Source of the DNA: Paenibacillus stellifer
Lineage (GTDB): Bacteria > Bacillota > Bacilli > Paenibacillales > Paenibacillaceae
Length of the DNA: 64,000 bases
NCBI RefSeq assembly: GCF_000758685.1
Contig: NZ_CP009286.1
Span: 4,184,501-4,248,500 of the forward strand
Direction of reading: 5' to 3'
Shown: piece after piece, positions 7,437 to 17,014 of the stretch
Layout of the letters: every line of letters begins with the position of its first letter
Position numbering within the stretch: the stretch's first letter is position 1
The notes under the pieces: model-generated
Told to the model about the DNA's origin: nothing
Database searches by the model: none
What the model saw: only the letters and a program-made list of their open reading frames with translations
Position numbers and translations under genes: made by a program

Positions 7437-10163
7437 TTAGGGACTTGCGTCCGCAGAAATCAGCTTATGCCTCACCGACAAGGCACCTTCCTTGATCCTG
7501 ATCTGGATTTCGCCCTGCTCATCTGTACGGTAGATGTCCAGCCCGGCAGCAAGATAACGCTCCAGCACCTCCTTGCCGGGATGCCCGTAGTTGTTGTTCG
7601 CTCCCACGGAAATGACCGCCGCCGAAGGCTTCCAGTAACGGAGCCAGTCTTCGCTGCTGGACGTTTTGCTTCCGTGATGGGGTGCTTTCAGCACATCCAC
7701 CGGTCCGGATGCTTGGTCGCAAGTCGGCGTACCAGCCGATCCACAGGACGCCTGCTGCGCGGCAATCAGGTCGGCCTCGGCGGCTTTTTCAATATCGCCC
7801 GTGAACAGGAAGCTGCGACCGCTCATATCCAGCCGGAAGACAACGGAGAAATCATTCTGCTCCTCCACGACCGGGAGGACCGGCTCTTGCGCGCTATTCA
7901 GCTTCGGCCACAGAAAGGACAGCCTCGGCCCTTCGGACCCGGATGGCGACCATTCCAGCCCTTGGTGAACCGCGTACAGCTTGATTCCTTTCCGGACCGC
8001 CGTGGTCATCAGCTTGGTGTAATTGTCGTGATCAGCGAGCGTCCCGTTAAATAGAAGGGCGTTAACCGGAATCTCTTCCAGAACAGCCTGCAGCCCGCCC
8101 ATATGATCCTGATCGCCATGTGTCAAAATAACGGCGTCCAGATGATGGATTCCCCTCTTCCTGAGCAGCGGCACCACCGTCTTGGCTCCAACCTCATACG
8201 GACTGCGGCGTATTCGCCACTCCTCCTTGCTGCCAAAGCTTAAGGTCCCGCCTCCGTCAACCAGAATGTGGACGCCGCCAGGTGCCGAAATCAGAATGCT
8301 GTCTCCCTGTCCCACATCCAGAAAGCTGACTTCACCCTCTGGGGACAGCATCTGCGGCTTGTAGCCCCAGTAGAGCAGCAGCGCCAGGCCGGCGGTGAAC
8401 GATACAGCCGCGAAGCGGTAGCGCCGGGCGGCAGCCGTACCCATTATGCCGACAAGGGCCGGGGAAGAGTCCCGTTCAGCACAATGTCCAAGCCCCTCCA
8501 GCGGTACGGTCTCCTCTGCCGTATAACCCGGAACCTTCCTTGCTTCGGCCGCAAGCTTCATCATAAGAAGGATCGCATACAGCAGTCCATAATACAGAAG
8601 AATCCAGAGCAGTGACGGCGAGCGCCAGATCGTCATTCCCGCATAAGTCCCGATGCCGTCCACGGCGGCGAAGGTGGCCGTATTCAGCAGCTTGACCAGC
8701 CGGGCAATCTGCTCCGCCATAAATGGCCACAGTCTGGACAGCAGAAGCGCAGCCGTTCCGAGCGGCAGCACGCCGAATGTTATGAACGGAACGAGGATGA
8801 AATTGGCGGCGAACGACAGCAGCGCGAACTGGTTGAAATAATAAATGGTCAGCGGAAAAGAAACCAGCTGCGCTGTCAGCGTCACGCACACCGCGCCCCC
8901 AAGCCGCCTGGGGAGACGTGTCAGGAGCGGAGCCGCCAAAGGCACGAAGACAATCAATCCAAGTGTCACGAGAAAAGATAGCTGAAAGCTGACATTCAGC
9001 AGATAGTACGGTTCCCAGAGCAGCATCAGCCAGCCTGCAAGACAGAGGACATGAAGCCCGTCCTTCAATATCCCGACGCGGGCGGCGTACAGCGCGATCA
9101 TGCTCATAAGCCCCGCACGAATGACGGACGGGCCGGCTCCTGCAAGCAGCACATACAGCGGAAGGAACAGCATGGTCAGCGTCAGCGCCGCCTCTTTTGT
9201 AAGCCGCAGCCGGGTCAGCACAACCAGCAGCACGCCCGCGTAGACGGCGACATGCATACCGGAGATAGCCAGAATATGGGTAAGTCCTAGCCGTGAGAAC
9301 TGCTTGTAGGTGTCCGGATCGAGTTCATCCTGCATCCCGATAATAAGTCCCTTCAAATAACCGGCATCCCTCGCGGGGAACAACCGCTCCAGTTCCCTTC
9401 CGATACCGCTCCGTACGGAATCGCTCCACCGGAGCACCGACCGGAAGCCAAAGCTCCCGGGAGCTTCCGCCGTGACGGCGGCTGTTCCGGACGCCCGCAG
9501 CAGCCAATGAATATGGCGGCTTCGCAGGTACGCCCTGTAATCAAACCCGCCGAAGTTCCGGGCTATGGCAGGAAGCTCCAGCGTCCCAGTTACCTTGACC
9601 CGGTCGCCACGTTTCCACTTTGCCGCTTCCGCAATTTCTTCTTCGGCCTGCAGCTTGACCTGAGCTGCGATTTTCTCTCCTTGGACGACGTCTGCGGCTT
9701 CGCTGTCCCGCTTACTTCCGCCGGCTTCTCCACTCCCCGCTTCGGACGAATCGGTGTCTTCATGGGAGTCGGCGCCTTCACCTGTCAGCAGGCTGGCCTC
9801 CTGAATCACCATTACAAAATCCACCCGGTCTCCGTCGCGTTCAACTGTGGACGATACCACGCCTTCCAAATGCACCGGCGCTTCTTCCAGCGCAGATGCA
9901 GTCTGTCCGAGAGCAGCCGGAAGCGCCGTTGCGTTCCGATGGTCGTTCCATTCGAAATAAGCTCCGCCTAGGGTAAGTATAATCCACAGGAGGACCAGCA
10001 TTTTGATCCCTTGACCGCGTATCCGCATCATCAGGGCGGCCGCAACCATCAGCAGCGTAATGCCTGCCCAAACAACAAGCAGGCGATTTGCTGTCAGCAG
10101 ACAGGCAGCGGCATTTCCGGCGGCCCAGCAGACAGCCGCATAGACCAGCGGTCTTTTCGTCAT
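7437..10163 (-). CDS. comEC: DNA internalisation competence protein ComEC/Rec2
   Basis: This is the membrane channel that carries single-stranded DNA into the cell during transformation. The 908 residues are longer than usual. They hold N-terminal membrane segments and a DUF4131-type region, then the competence domain with many helices (GLTHILAISGMHVAVYAG near 290, hallmark of the family), and a C-terminal metallo-beta-lactamase-like domain with FLDVGQGDSILI, LTHGDQDHMGG and LKAPHHGSKTSS. An acidic, Ser/Gly-rich insert lies at about 127-167. AAAGGATGAAGAAGG precedes the ATG. Unlike the usual compact operon, 340 bases with a terminator separate it from comEB. Confidence 0.95.
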   Translation of the reverse strand: MTKRPLVYAAVCWAAGNAAACLLTANRLLVVWAGITLLMVAAALMMRIRGQGIKMLVLLWIILTLGGAYFEWNDHRNATALPAALGQTASALEEAPVHLEGVVSSTVERDGDRVDFVMVIQEASLLTGEGADSHEDTDSSEAGSGEAGGSKRDSEAADVVQGEKIAAQVKLQAEEEIAEAAKWKRGDRVKVTGTLELPAIARNFGGFDYRAYLRSRHIHWLLRASGTAAVTAEAPGSFGFRSVLRWSDSVRSGIGRELERLFPARDAGYLKGLIIGMQDELDPDTYKQFSRLGLTHILAISGMHVAVYAGVLLVVLTRLRLTKEAALTLTMLFLPLYVLLAGAGPSVIRAGLMSMIALYAARVGILKDGLHVLCLAGWLMLLWEPYYLLNVSFQLSFLVTLGLIVFVPLAAPLLTRLPRRLGGAVCVTLTAQLVSFPLTIYYFNQFALLSFAANFILVPFITFGVLPLGTAALLLSRLWPFMAEQIARLVKLLNTATFAAVDGIGTYAGMTIWRSPSLLWILLYYGLLYAILLMMKLAAEARKVPGYTAEETVPLEGLGHCAERDSSPALVGIMGTAAARRYRFAAVSFTAGLALLLYWGYKPQMLSPEGEVSFLDVGQGDSILISAPGGVHILVDGGGTLSFGSKEEWRIRRSPYEVGAKTVVPLLRKRGIHHLDAVILTHGDQDHMGGLQAVLEEIPVNALLFNGTLADHDNYTKLMTTAVRKGIKLYAVHQGLEWSPSGSEGPRLSFLWPKLNSAQEPVLPVVEEQNDFSVVFRLDMSGRSFLFTGDIEKAAEADLIAAQQASCGSAGTPTCDQASGPVDVLKAPHHGSKTSSSEDWLRYWKPSAAVISVGANNNYGHPGKEVLERYLAAGLDIYRTDEQGEIQIRIKEGALSVRHKLISADASP

Positions 10164-10190
10164 CCTTCTTCATCCTTTCATCCACTCCTG

Positions 10191-10356
10191 GCTGGCAATC
10201 GGCCGGGGAGTGTCATCATTACCTTGTTCGAGGCGTTCTAGGTCAATGGCTGGAGGGGTATTAAATCCGGCAGTGAGCTGGCAATCGGCTAGGGAGTGTC
10301 ATCATCGCTTGTTCAAGGCGTTCTAGGTCAATGGCTGGAGGGTTATCAAGTCCGGC
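10191..10356. repeat. Degenerate tandem duplication, two copies of about 81 bp upstream of comEC
   Basis: Copy 1 at 10191-10271 and copy 2 at 10277-10356 begin with GCTGGCAATCGGC and end with TCCGGC, with about ten differences. On the minus strand both read PPAIDLERLEQ, with a synonymous CTT/CTC change. One copy has one base fewer (period 86, where 87 would keep frame) and one frame has a stop, so it looks like a decayed coding repeat. Confidence 0.8.
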
Positions 10357-10399
10357 CGGGAGCTTATGCTGCTCTTGCCGCACCCTTATCGCAGAACGC

Positions 10400-10440
10400 A
10401 AAAAGACCCCTGCCACGCGCATCATGCGCGAACAGAGGTC
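10400..10440 (-). terminator. Terminator downstream of comEB
   Basis: On the minus strand GACCTCTG and CAGGGGTC enclose a strong CGCGCA-TGA-TGCGCG hairpin, followed by TTTTT. It separates comEAB from comEC. Confidence 0.8.
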
Positions 10441-10502
10441 CTTCCCCATTGCCGACTTGCGGCCCGATATGAAATTCGTATCGTAATCGCCTGCTCTAGT
10501 CG

Positions 10503-11021
10503 TTAGTCCGATACACCCAGCACCGTTTCCCGGGGAGGCTCATAGCCTTCCAGTCTGCGGAACAGGATGCCCTTGGTGGCCATCATCTGCTTGACCTTCT
10601 CCGTGTCCTTCGGGTATTCGCGGGTATAGACGATTTCCACCACCCCGCTGTTGGCGAGCATGTTGGCGCATGTCCAACAAGGCTCGTCGGTCACGTACAC
10701 AGTGCTGCCCTCCCGGTCGATTCGGTCCGTGAACAGGAGCAAATTCTGCTCCGCATGAATGGTCCGAATGCAGCGCTGCTTCTTGATCATGGTCTCTTTG
10801 CCGTCGACGATTTCCAGCTCGTACTGTTCGGATACCATACAGCCTGCCTCCGAGCAGTCCGGCATGCCCATGGGCGCTCCATTGTACGCGGTGCCGAGCA
10901 GCTTCTTGCCCTGAACAAGCACGGCGCCGACATGGCGGCGCGGGCAGCGCGAGCGGGTCGAAACCATAAATGCGATATCCATGAAATAGGTATCCCAGTC
11001 CTTGCGGTATGCGATGGTCAT
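10503..11021 (-). CDS. comEB: ComEB, dCMP deaminase family
   Basis: The protein is a zinc-dependent deaminase converting dCMP to dUMP for thymidylate synthesis. It is the middle gene of the comE locus but is not known to be needed for DNA uptake. The 172-residue cytidine deaminase fold has zinc ligands in TIHAEQN (HAE, with the catalytic glutamate) and DEPCWTCANML (PCxxC). An upstream in-frame ATG at 11135 would add residues that overlap comEA. ATG at 11021 gives the usual N-terminus and is preceded by GGGGA. A strong terminator follows. Confidence 0.92.
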   Translation of the reverse strand: MTIAYRKDWDTYFMDIAFMVSTRSRCPRRHVGAVLVQGKKLLGTAYNGAPMGMPDCSEAGCMVSEQYELEIVDGKETMIKKQRCIRTIHAEQNLLLFTDRIDREGSTVYVTDEPCWTCANMLANSGVVEIVYTREYPKDTEKVKQMMATKGILFRRLEGYEPPRETVLGVSD

Positions 11022-11124
11022 CTGATTTCCCCATTTTCTCCAAAAATCGTTGTTACCTATTGTAGCATATCCCGTCAACCCGTTCCTATGAGAAGATGCG
11101 GCATGTCCGACACCAAGATGCCGC

Positions 11125-11934
11125 TTAATAGACAACGTAAGGCTTCATCTTCTCCAGCATCTTCGGCCCGATCCCCTTGACCTTCTCCAGATCGGACGCG
11201 CTCTTGAAGGGGCCATGCTGGCTGCGGTAATCGACGATCGCCTGCGCCTTCTTCTCGCCGATGCCGGGAAGCGCGGTCAATTCGGCGGCGCTCGCCGTAT
11301 TGACGTTCACCATGCCGCCGGCTGCGGCCGGCTGGCTGCTCGCGGCGGCGGCCGGAGACGCCGCGCCCGGTGCGGCTTCGGCTGTGCCGGAAGCCGCCGT
11401 GCCATCGCCGCCGGTTCCCCCGGCGGCTGCGCCTGCGGGAGCGGCCGTGACGCCTGCGGCCGCCCCCGCCATGGCCCCGCCGCTGCCTGCCGCAGCGGGG
11501 CCCGCCGTTCCGGCGGAACCGGCTATGCCTTCGCCGGTTCCGCCACCCGCGGCGGCTGGCGCTGCCGCCGCGCCTCCGGCAGCCGGCCCTGGGCTGCCGC
11601 TCTCGCCAGCGGCGCCAATACCGCCGCTGTCCTTTCCGGCTGCGCCCACTCCCGCAGCCGTCCCGCCGCCTATACCGCCGCCGCTCCCCTCTCCTGCGGC
11701 GCCCGCTCCCTTAGCCGTCCCACCGCCTATACCGCCGCTGCTCCCCGCACCTGCGGCGTCCGCTCCCGCAGCCGTCCCCACTGTCCCTCCGCCGATGCCC
11801 AGCGCCTCGGACATGGCGCTACCCAGCGGCTGCCAGCCGGCCATGTCCTGGTCCTCGCCGCCGCCTGCGGCCCAGATCAGGATGCCGCCCGCTACTGCCA
11901 GCACGGCAGCTCCAATTTTGTATATACGCATCAT
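11125..11934 (-). CDS. comEA: ComEA, competence DNA receptor with long Gly/Ala repeat linker
   Basis: This is the membrane-anchored receptor that binds incoming double-stranded DNA. It has 269 residues: one N-terminal membrane segment (IYKIGAAVLAVAGGILIWAAGG), then about 165 residues made almost only of Gly, Ala, Ser and Thr, and a C-terminal helix-hairpin-helix domain (NVNTASAAELTALPGIGEKKA and KVKGIGPKMLEKM). Family members usually have a soluble linker or SLBB domain here. The linker holds three imperfect units of about 20 residues of the form GTAxGxGAAGxxSGGxIGG. AAGGAG precedes ATG ATG. The DNA shows matching GC-rich repeats and long spurious antisense frames. Confidence 0.9.
   Translation of the reverse strand: MMRIYKIGAAVLAVAGGILIWAAGGGEDQDMAGWQPLGSAMSEALGIGGGTVGTAAGADAAGAGSSGGIGGGTAKGAGAAGEGSGGGIGGGTAAGVGAAGKDSGGIGAAGESGSPGPAAGGAAAAPAAAGGGTGEGIAGSAGTAGPAAAGSGGAMAGAAAGVTAAPAGAAAGGTGGDGTAASGTAEAAPGAASPAAAASSQPAAAGGMVNVNTASAAELTALPGIGEKKAQAIVDYRSQHGPFKSASDLEKVKGIGPKMLEKMKPYVVY
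11620..11790 (-). repeat. Internal tandem repeats in the comEA linker
   Basis: Three GC-rich imperfect repeats with a period near 60 bases encode units resembling SGGIGGGTAxGxGAAGxx. They are in frame, so copy-number change would lengthen or shorten the linker without breaking the gene. Confidence 0.6.
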
Positions 11935-11952
11935 ATAACGTCACTCCTTCGT

Positions 11953-11968
11953 TATCCGGATAGTTATC
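11953..11968. promoter_or_regulatory. Palindrome in the comEA-comER divergent region
   Basis: CCGGATA-AC-TATCCGG is a perfect inverted repeat with a 2-base spacer, about 20 bases upstream of the comEA start. It could be an operator. The A4-N5-T4 form of a Bacillus ComK box is not seen nearby. Confidence 0.35.
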
Positions 11969-12086
11969 CGGTCGTTTTTTCTCCATACATTTTCCATATC
12001 ATTGGCATTAGCCAAGCCTCCCTCGCATACATATATCGAAGAACGTTACTGGCAAAGAGTAAAGCGCGAAAGGAGGGAATCACAGG

Positions 12087-12926
12087 ATGAAAGTAGGTTT
12101 TATCGGAACGGGCAGCATGGGCGGCCTGTTGATCGACGCCTTCCTTTCCTCCGGGGGGCTTCTGGCGGGCGATGTGATTGCGAGCAACCGCAGCCGCCAG
12201 AAGCTGGACCGGCTCGCGCAGCTTCATCCCGGAATTACGCTGGCGGAGAACAACCGGGAGACGGCCGCCGGCAGCGATATTGTATTTCTGTGCGTCAAGC
12301 CGCTGGAATTCAAGGCGCTGACCGATGAGATTGGAGACTGTCTCGGGAGCGGACAAATTGTTGTCTCCATTACGAGCCCGGTGCAGATTCATCACCTGGA
12401 GCGTGTTCTCCCGTCTAAAATAGCCAAAATCATTCCGAGCATCACTCACAGTGTCTTCAGCGGCACCTCGCTCTGCGTGCTGGGCAGCCGGCTGGACGAT
12501 CATGATCGTGAATTGCTGCTCGGGTTAATGTCCCATATCGGAAATCCGGTTGAAATATCCGAATCCCACACCCGCATTTCCTCTGATTTTTCAAGCTGCG
12601 GCCCGGCATTCCTAAGCTTATTTCTGGAACGCTGGATTGAGGCCGCCGCTGCTGCGACGGGCATCGACCGAAGGCTCGCCGGCATACTCGCAGGCGAAAT
12701 GCTGCTTGGCACCGGGCGCCTGCTGACCGAAGGCGAGTTCACGCCAGGCGAGCTTCAAGAACGGGTAGCGGTGCCCGGCGGCATTACTGCCGAAGCGCTC
12801 AGTCTTCTTCGGTATAGTCTGGACGGCGTATTCGAGCGGCTCATCGATACGACCCACCGGAAGTACGACGAAGATCTGGCCAAGCTGGACGCGCTCTTCG
12901 GCCAGAGCGGCCAGGCTTCTGAATAA
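12087..12926 (+). CDS. comER: ComER, pyrroline-5-carboxylate reductase-like late competence protein
   Basis: The 279-residue protein has an N-terminal Rossmann NAD(P)-binding motif (VGFIGTGSMGGLL, residues 3-15) and the C-terminal dimerisation domain of the ProC family (SCGPAFLSLFLERWIEAA near 170). It is encoded divergently from comEA, as in Bacillus, where it is not essential for competence; related work links it to sporulation timing. AAAGGAGG lies 9 bases upstream of the ATG. Upstream, between the divergent genes, CCGGATA-AC-TATCCGG forms a perfect palindrome (about 11953-11968). A true proline biosynthetic role is possible but less likely here. Confidence 0.88.
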   Translation: MKVGFIGTGSMGGLLIDAFLSSGGLLAGDVIASNRSRQKLDRLAQLHPGITLAENNRETAAGSDIVFLCVKPLEFKALTDEIGDCLGSGQIVVSITSPVQIHHLERVLPSKIAKIIPSITHSVFSGTSLCVLGSRLDDHDRELLLGLMSHIGNPVEISESHTRISSDFSSCGPAFLSLFLERWIEAAAAATGIDRRLAGILAGEMLLGTGRLLTEGEFTPGELQERVAVPGGITAEALSLLRYSLDGVFERLIDTTHRKYDEDLAKLDALFGQSGQASE

Positions 12927-12972
12927 CGCAAAAACCCCGCGGCGGATTTCTCCTGCCACGGGGTTTTTGCGT
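12926..12972. terminator. Bidirectional terminator between comER and leuS
   Basis: ACGCAAAAACCCCG and CGGGGTTTTTGCGT form a 14-bp perfect stem with an inner GGCGGA/TCCTGCC pairing. The A and T runs serve the two convergent genes. Confidence 0.85.
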
Positions 12973-12978
12973 GCTTCG

Positions 12979-15426
12979 CTAACCCGCTACAATATTGACC
13001 AGCTTGCCTGGAACCGCAATAACTTTGCGGATTGTTTTGCCCTCAATGGCCGCGCTCACGCTCGGAAGTCCCAGCGCATGAGTCTGCATGTCATCCTGGC
13101 TCATGTCCTGCGCGATCTTGGTGCGCTCGACGATTTTGCCGTTCACCTGAACGACGATTTCGACTTCGGCATCTACGGTCATAGCCTCATCGTACGAAGG
13201 CCAGGCCACATAGGAGATCGTGCCTTCATGGCCGAGCAGCTGCCACAGTTCTTCGGCGAGGTGCGGCGCGAGCGGCGACAGCATCTGCACGAAGTTCTCC
13301 ATCGCCTCGGTAGGCAGCGTCTCCTGCTTGTAGGCGTCGTTGATGAAGATCATCAGCTGGCTGATCGCCGTGTTGAAGCGCAGGTTCTCGAAGTCGTCCG
13401 TCACCTTCTTGATCGTCTTGTGCCAGGTGCGCTTGAACTCCTCCGTGCCGCCGTTCGCCGTGATCTTCGCGCTTAAGGAGCCGTCCTCGGTGGCGAAGAG
13501 ACGCCATACGCGGGACAGGAAGCGGTGAATGCCTTCCACGCCGTTCGCGCTCCAAGGCTTGGTCGCTTCCAGCGGACCCATGAACATTTCGTAGACGCGG
13601 AGCGTATCGGCTCCGAATTCGGAGACAATTTCATCCGGATTGATGACATTGCCGCGGGATTTGCTCATCTTCTCATTGTTCGTGCCAAGAATCATGCCCT
13701 GGTTGACCAGCTTGTAGAACGGTTCCTTCGTATCGACAACGCCGAGATCGTAGAGCACCTTATGCCAGAAGCGGGCATACAGCAGATGAAGCACCGCATG
13801 CTCGGCGCCGCCGATGTAGAGATCGACCGGCAGCCATTCCTTCTGCTTCTCCGGGGAGCACAGCTCCTTGTCGTTGTGCGGATCGATGTAGCGCAGATAG
13901 TACCAGCAGCTGCCGGCCCATTGCGGCATCGTGTTCGTCTCGCGCCGCGCCTTCATGCCGGTCTCCGGATCGACCGTCTCGACCCAGTCCGTCACGTTCG
14001 CCAGCGGGCTCTCGCCTGTGCCCGACGGCTTGATGGCATCGACATCCGGCAGCATCAGCGGCAGCTGATCCTCCGGCACAGTCTTCATCGTGCCGTCCTC
14101 CAGATGCAGGATCGGGATCGGCTCGCCCCAATACCGCTGGCGGCTGAAGAGCCAGTCGCGCAGCCGGTAGGTCACCTTGCCCTTGCCGAAGCCCTTCTCC
14201 TCCAGCCACGAAATCATCGCCGAGATGGCCGGTGCATTCTCCAGGCCGTTCAGGAAGTCGGAATTCACGTGAGGACCGTCGCCCGTATAGGCTTCTTCTT
14301 CTACATTGCCGCCCTGGACAACCTCGATGATCGGCAGGCTGAACTGCTTCGCGAACTCCCAGTCACGGGTATCGTGGCCCGGAACAGCCATGATCGCTCC
14401 CGTTCCGTAGCCGGCCAGGACATAATCGGCGATCCAGATCGGCAGCCGCGCTCCGCTAACCGGGTTAACCGCATAGGCGCCTGTGAATACGCCTGTCTTC
14501 TCCTTCGCCAGGTCGGTGCGCTCCAGATCGCTCTTGCGAGCAGCCCGCTCCTTGTATGCTTCAACTTCGGCGCGCTGGGCGTCCGTCGTAATCGCCGATA
14601 CCAGCTCATGCTCAGGAGCGAGCACGCAGTAGCTTGCGCCGAACAGGGTATCCGGACGGGTCGTGAACACCGTCAGGCTGCTGTCATGTCCGTCGATGGC
14701 GAAGACCACCTCGGCCCCCTTCGACTTGCCGATCCAGTTGCGCTGCATATCCTTGATGCTCTCGGACCAGTCGAGCTCCTCCAGATCCTCCAGCAGGCGC
14801 TCCGCGTATTCGGTAATGCGCAGAATCCACTGGCGCATCGGCCGGCGGATGACGGGATGGCCGCCGCGTTCACTTTTGCCATCGATGACTTCTTCATTCG
14901 CCAGCACCGTGCCGAGCGCCGGACACCAATTCACCGGAACCTCGGCTACATAGGCAAGCCCGCGTTTGTACAGCTGGATGAAGATCCACTGTGTCCATTT
15001 GTAATAGCCCGGGTCCGTCGTGCTGATCTCGCGGTCCCAGTCATACGAGAAGCCCAGCGATTTGATCTGGCGGCGGAAATTGTCGATATTCTTAACTGTA
15101 ATGTCACGCGGATGCTGTCCTGTATCGAGCGCGTGCTGCTCGGCCGGCAGGCCGAAAGCGTCCCAGCCCATCGGATGCAGCACATTGTAGCCGCGCATGC
15201 GTTTGTAGCGGGATACGATATCTGTAGCTGTATAGCCTTCAGGGTGTCCGACATGCAGACCGGCTCCCGAAGGATATGGGAACATATCCAGCGCATAGAA
15301 CTTCGGTTTCCCCTTTTCTTCCCCGGTCTTGAACGTATGATTCTCTTCCCAATACCGCTGCCATTTCGGCTCCAGCGTCTGGGCGCGGTAGCCCTGCGGT
15401 GCCTGATTCTCCTTAATGTCGCTCAT
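12979..15426 (-). CDS. leuS: Leucyl-tRNA synthetase
   Basis: The enzyme charges tRNA-Leu in the cytosol. It has 815 residues and is class Ia. The HIGH motif appears as HVGH (58-61), the KMSKS loop as [10 protein letters not shown] near 580, and the CP1 editing domain holds the conserved [19 protein letters not shown] stretch. The C-terminal anticodon-binding and short tail domains are present. ATG at 15426 follows AAGGAGGAGTAAC. An earlier ATG at 15480 lies within the leader. A full T-box leader with terminator lies upstream, so expression should respond to uncharged tRNA-Leu. It converges on comER with a shared terminator. Confidence 0.97.
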   Translation of the reverse strand: MSDIKENQAPQGYRAQTLEPKWQRYWEENHTFKTGEEKGKPKFYALDMFPYPSGAGLHVGHPEGYTATDIVSRYKRMRGYNVLHPMGWDAFGLPAEQHALDTGQHPRDITVKNIDNFRRQIKSLGFSYDWDREISTTDPGYYKWTQWIFIQLYKRGLAYVAEVPVNWCPALGTVLANEEVIDGKSERGGHPVIRRPMRQWILRITEYAERLLEDLEELDWSESIKDMQRNWIGKSKGAEVVFAIDGHDSSLTVFTTRPDTLFGASYCVLAPEHELVSAITTDAQRAEVEAYKERAARKSDLERTDLAKEKTGVFTGAYAVNPVSGARLPIWIADYVLAGYGTGAIMAVPGHDTRDWEFAKQFSLPIIEVVQGGNVEEEAYTGDGPHVNSDFLNGLENAPAISAMISWLEEKGFGKGKVTYRLRDWLFSRQRYWGEPIPILHLEDGTMKTVPEDQLPLMLPDVDAIKPSGTGESPLANVTDWVETVDPETGMKARRETNTMPQWAGSCWYYLRYIDPHNDKELCSPEKQKEWLPVDLYIGGAEHAVLHLLYARFWHKVLYDLGVVDTKEPFYKLVNQGMILGTNNEKMSKSRGNVINPDEIVSEFGADTLRVYEMFMGPLEATKPWSANGVEGIHRFLSRVWRLFATEDGSLSAKITANGGTEEFKRTWHKTIKKVTDDFENLRFNTAISQLMIFINDAYKQETLPTEAMENFVQMLSPLAPHLAEELWQLLGHEGTISYVAWPSYDEAMTVDAEVEIVVQVNGKIVERTKIAQDMSQDDMQTHALGLPSVSAAIEGKTIRKVIAVPGKLVNIVAG

Positions 15427-15466
15427 TGTTACTCCTCCTTGAATGCTAAGCGGACTTCTGCAATCC

Positions 15467-15764
15467 AAAAAGCCTCCCATCCGTAGCGTACAACGCTAGG
15501 GACGAGAGGCTGAATTCCCGTGGTACCACCCTAATTAGCAGGACGACCTTGCCAGTCTATTCCCCTGCTCACTTAAGCGCCGGATAACGGTGGCGGACCG
15601 ACGGTGCTTAATAGATGGACAGGAATGTCCGTTCAGCGCCGTTTCTCCGAGGCGAGTTCATTTCATTATCGTCAACCGGCTCGCACCTGAAGCACCGGCT
15701 CTCTGCGTAACGTATCCGAAATTACTGCTCCTCATCCATGAATGCTCTGAAATTCTGAATATTC
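15467..15764 (-). ncRNA. T-box leader of leuS (tRNA-Leu responsive)
   Basis: The T-box sequence AGGGTGGTACCACGGGAA is at 15515-15532 on the minus strand. The terminator is at 15467-15511: AGCCTC and GAGGCT arms with inner TAGCGT-TGT-ACGCTA, then TTTT. Stem I includes AGAGAGCCGG and the specifier region GAACTCGCC, where CTC (15654-15656) reads leucine. Uncharged tRNA-Leu would stabilise the antiterminator and allow leuS transcription. Confidence 0.92.
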
Positions 15765-15770
15765 CCCAAC

Positions 15771-15800
15771 ATTATATACAAAAGAGTGATCCGGCGTCAA
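15771..15800 (-). promoter_or_regulatory. leuS promoter
   Basis: TTGACG (15795-15800), 18-base spacer, TATAAT (15771-15776) on the minus strand, just upstream of the T-box leader. Confidence 0.75.
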
Positions 15801-15814
15801 TCCATCCCTTCGCC

Positions 15815-16882
15815 TTAAGCCGGCTTCCGCCGGACATAGTACGCCACGATATGCTGAAGCACCACTTTTCCAGCGGCAAAAACGGGAACCGCCAGAATGA
15901 GGCCGATAATCCCGGCCAGCTCGCCTCCGACCAGCAGCGCGAATATAATCAGCAGCGGATGCAAGTGCAGCGTACGGCCGACAACCTGCGGAGAAATCAC
16001 ATTGCTCTCCAGCATCTGGCAGAGTGTATTGACGACAATCACGAGGAGAACGAGCCGGATCGAAACCGTCGAAGCCATGACGAGAGCCGGAGCGGCTCCG
16101 AGGAAAGGACCGAGATACGGCACGATATCAAATATCGCGACAAAGCAGGCGAACAGCAGCGCATAAGGGATGCCGATCAGCGCATACCCGATATAGGCGA
16201 GAATGCCGATCATAACGCCGACGATGAACTGGCCACGAATGTAATTGCCGAGCGCGATATCGATGTCTCTCAGCATCTTCACGATTGATTTCCGGCGGGA
16301 GCGAGGCAGGCAGGAAATGACCATTCGCTCGAAGACATCAAAATCCTTCAGGATATAGAACACCAGGAACGGTATGATAAAGGCGTCGAACACCACGCCG
16401 ATCGTCGTTCCGATATGATCCAGGAAATTCGAAATCCCCTTCGCCAGACGGCTCTCCCATTGAAAGAACCAGTTGTTCATCCCGGTCTCCACGCCCTGCG
16501 GAATCAGCCGGGTATCCATGCTGTGCATGAGCCCTTGGGCACGCAGCGTAATTTCCGGCAGATGCTCGTTCAGTTCCTCCAGCTGTTCGATCAGCATCGG
16601 GATGAGGTTGATGGCAATGACGGCAAGCGCCGTCAGAAAGACCGCGTAAATGAGCAGCACGGCTGCACCCCTCGGCATTTTTCGCCGGGCCAGTAGACTG
16701 ACGACGGGGTTCAGCACATATGAGATGATCATGGCGGCCAGTAACGGAGCCAGCACCGCTTTGAGAAAAGTAAAAATATTCATCAGCATCGGACGAAGCT
16801 GCCAAATAAAATACAGGATGATCAGACCGAGCAGCACGCCGACCATCCACCGAAACGTTTTGTTGCCGTACCATTGTTCCAC
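15815..16882 (-). CDS. AI-2E family (UPF0118/PerM) membrane transporter
   Basis: The 355-residue integral membrane protein has two early membrane segments (near 12-60), a soluble segment rich in charged helices (LIEQLEELNEHLPEITL), and a block of five or so C-terminal segments with the family pattern DIVPYLGPFLGAAPA near 250 and GGELAGIIGLILAVPV near 320. Members export small molecules or ions. Some act on autoinducer 2, others as Na/H exchangers, so the substrate is unknown. GTG at 16882 is chosen because AGGAGG lies 8 bases upstream. The longer frame from 16948 has no such site. Confidence 0.85.
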   Translation of the reverse strand: MEQWYGNKTFRWMVGVLLGLIILYFIWQLRPMLMNIFTFLKAVLAPLLAAMIISYVLNPVVSLLARRKMPRGAAVLLIYAVFLTALAVIAINLIPMLIEQLEELNEHLPEITLRAQGLMHSMDTRLIPQGVETGMNNWFFQWESRLAKGISNFLDHIGTTIGVVFDAFIIPFLVFYILKDFDVFERMVISCLPRSRRKSIVKMLRDIDIALGNYIRGQFIVGVMIGILAYIGYALIGIPYALLFACFVAIFDIVPYLGPFLGAAPALVMASTVSIRLVLLVIVVNTLCQMLESNVISPQVVGRTLHLHPLLIIFALLVGGELAGIIGLILAVPVFAAGKVVLQHIVAYYVRRKPA

Positions 16883-17014
16883 TCGCGTTACCTCCTGCGG
16901 CCAAACTGGAAAAGACCTGCAATGTAAGTATATGTCTGTCCGCGGCAAAATAATCGGTCAAGTCTTGTAACCATTCCCGCTTATTCTGCGTCTGTGTTAA
17001 AGGAGGTGGAGCTT

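Noticed and set aside
10261..10449. 62-codon minus-strand frame between comEB and comEC
   Set aside because: Its first part runs through the comEB terminator and its second through one copy of the decayed repeat, so it is not an intact gene.
11215..12090. Two long plus-strand frames opposite comEA (291 and 225 codons)
   Set aside because: They arise from the GC-rich Gly/Ala repeat, give Arg/Ala/Pro-rich low-complexity peptides and have no start signals.
13525..15486. 653-codon plus-strand frame across leuS
   Set aside because: It lies antisense to a complete leucyl-tRNA synthetase gene and its T-box, has no ribosome binding site and no recognisable domain. GC-rich third positions open the opposite frame.
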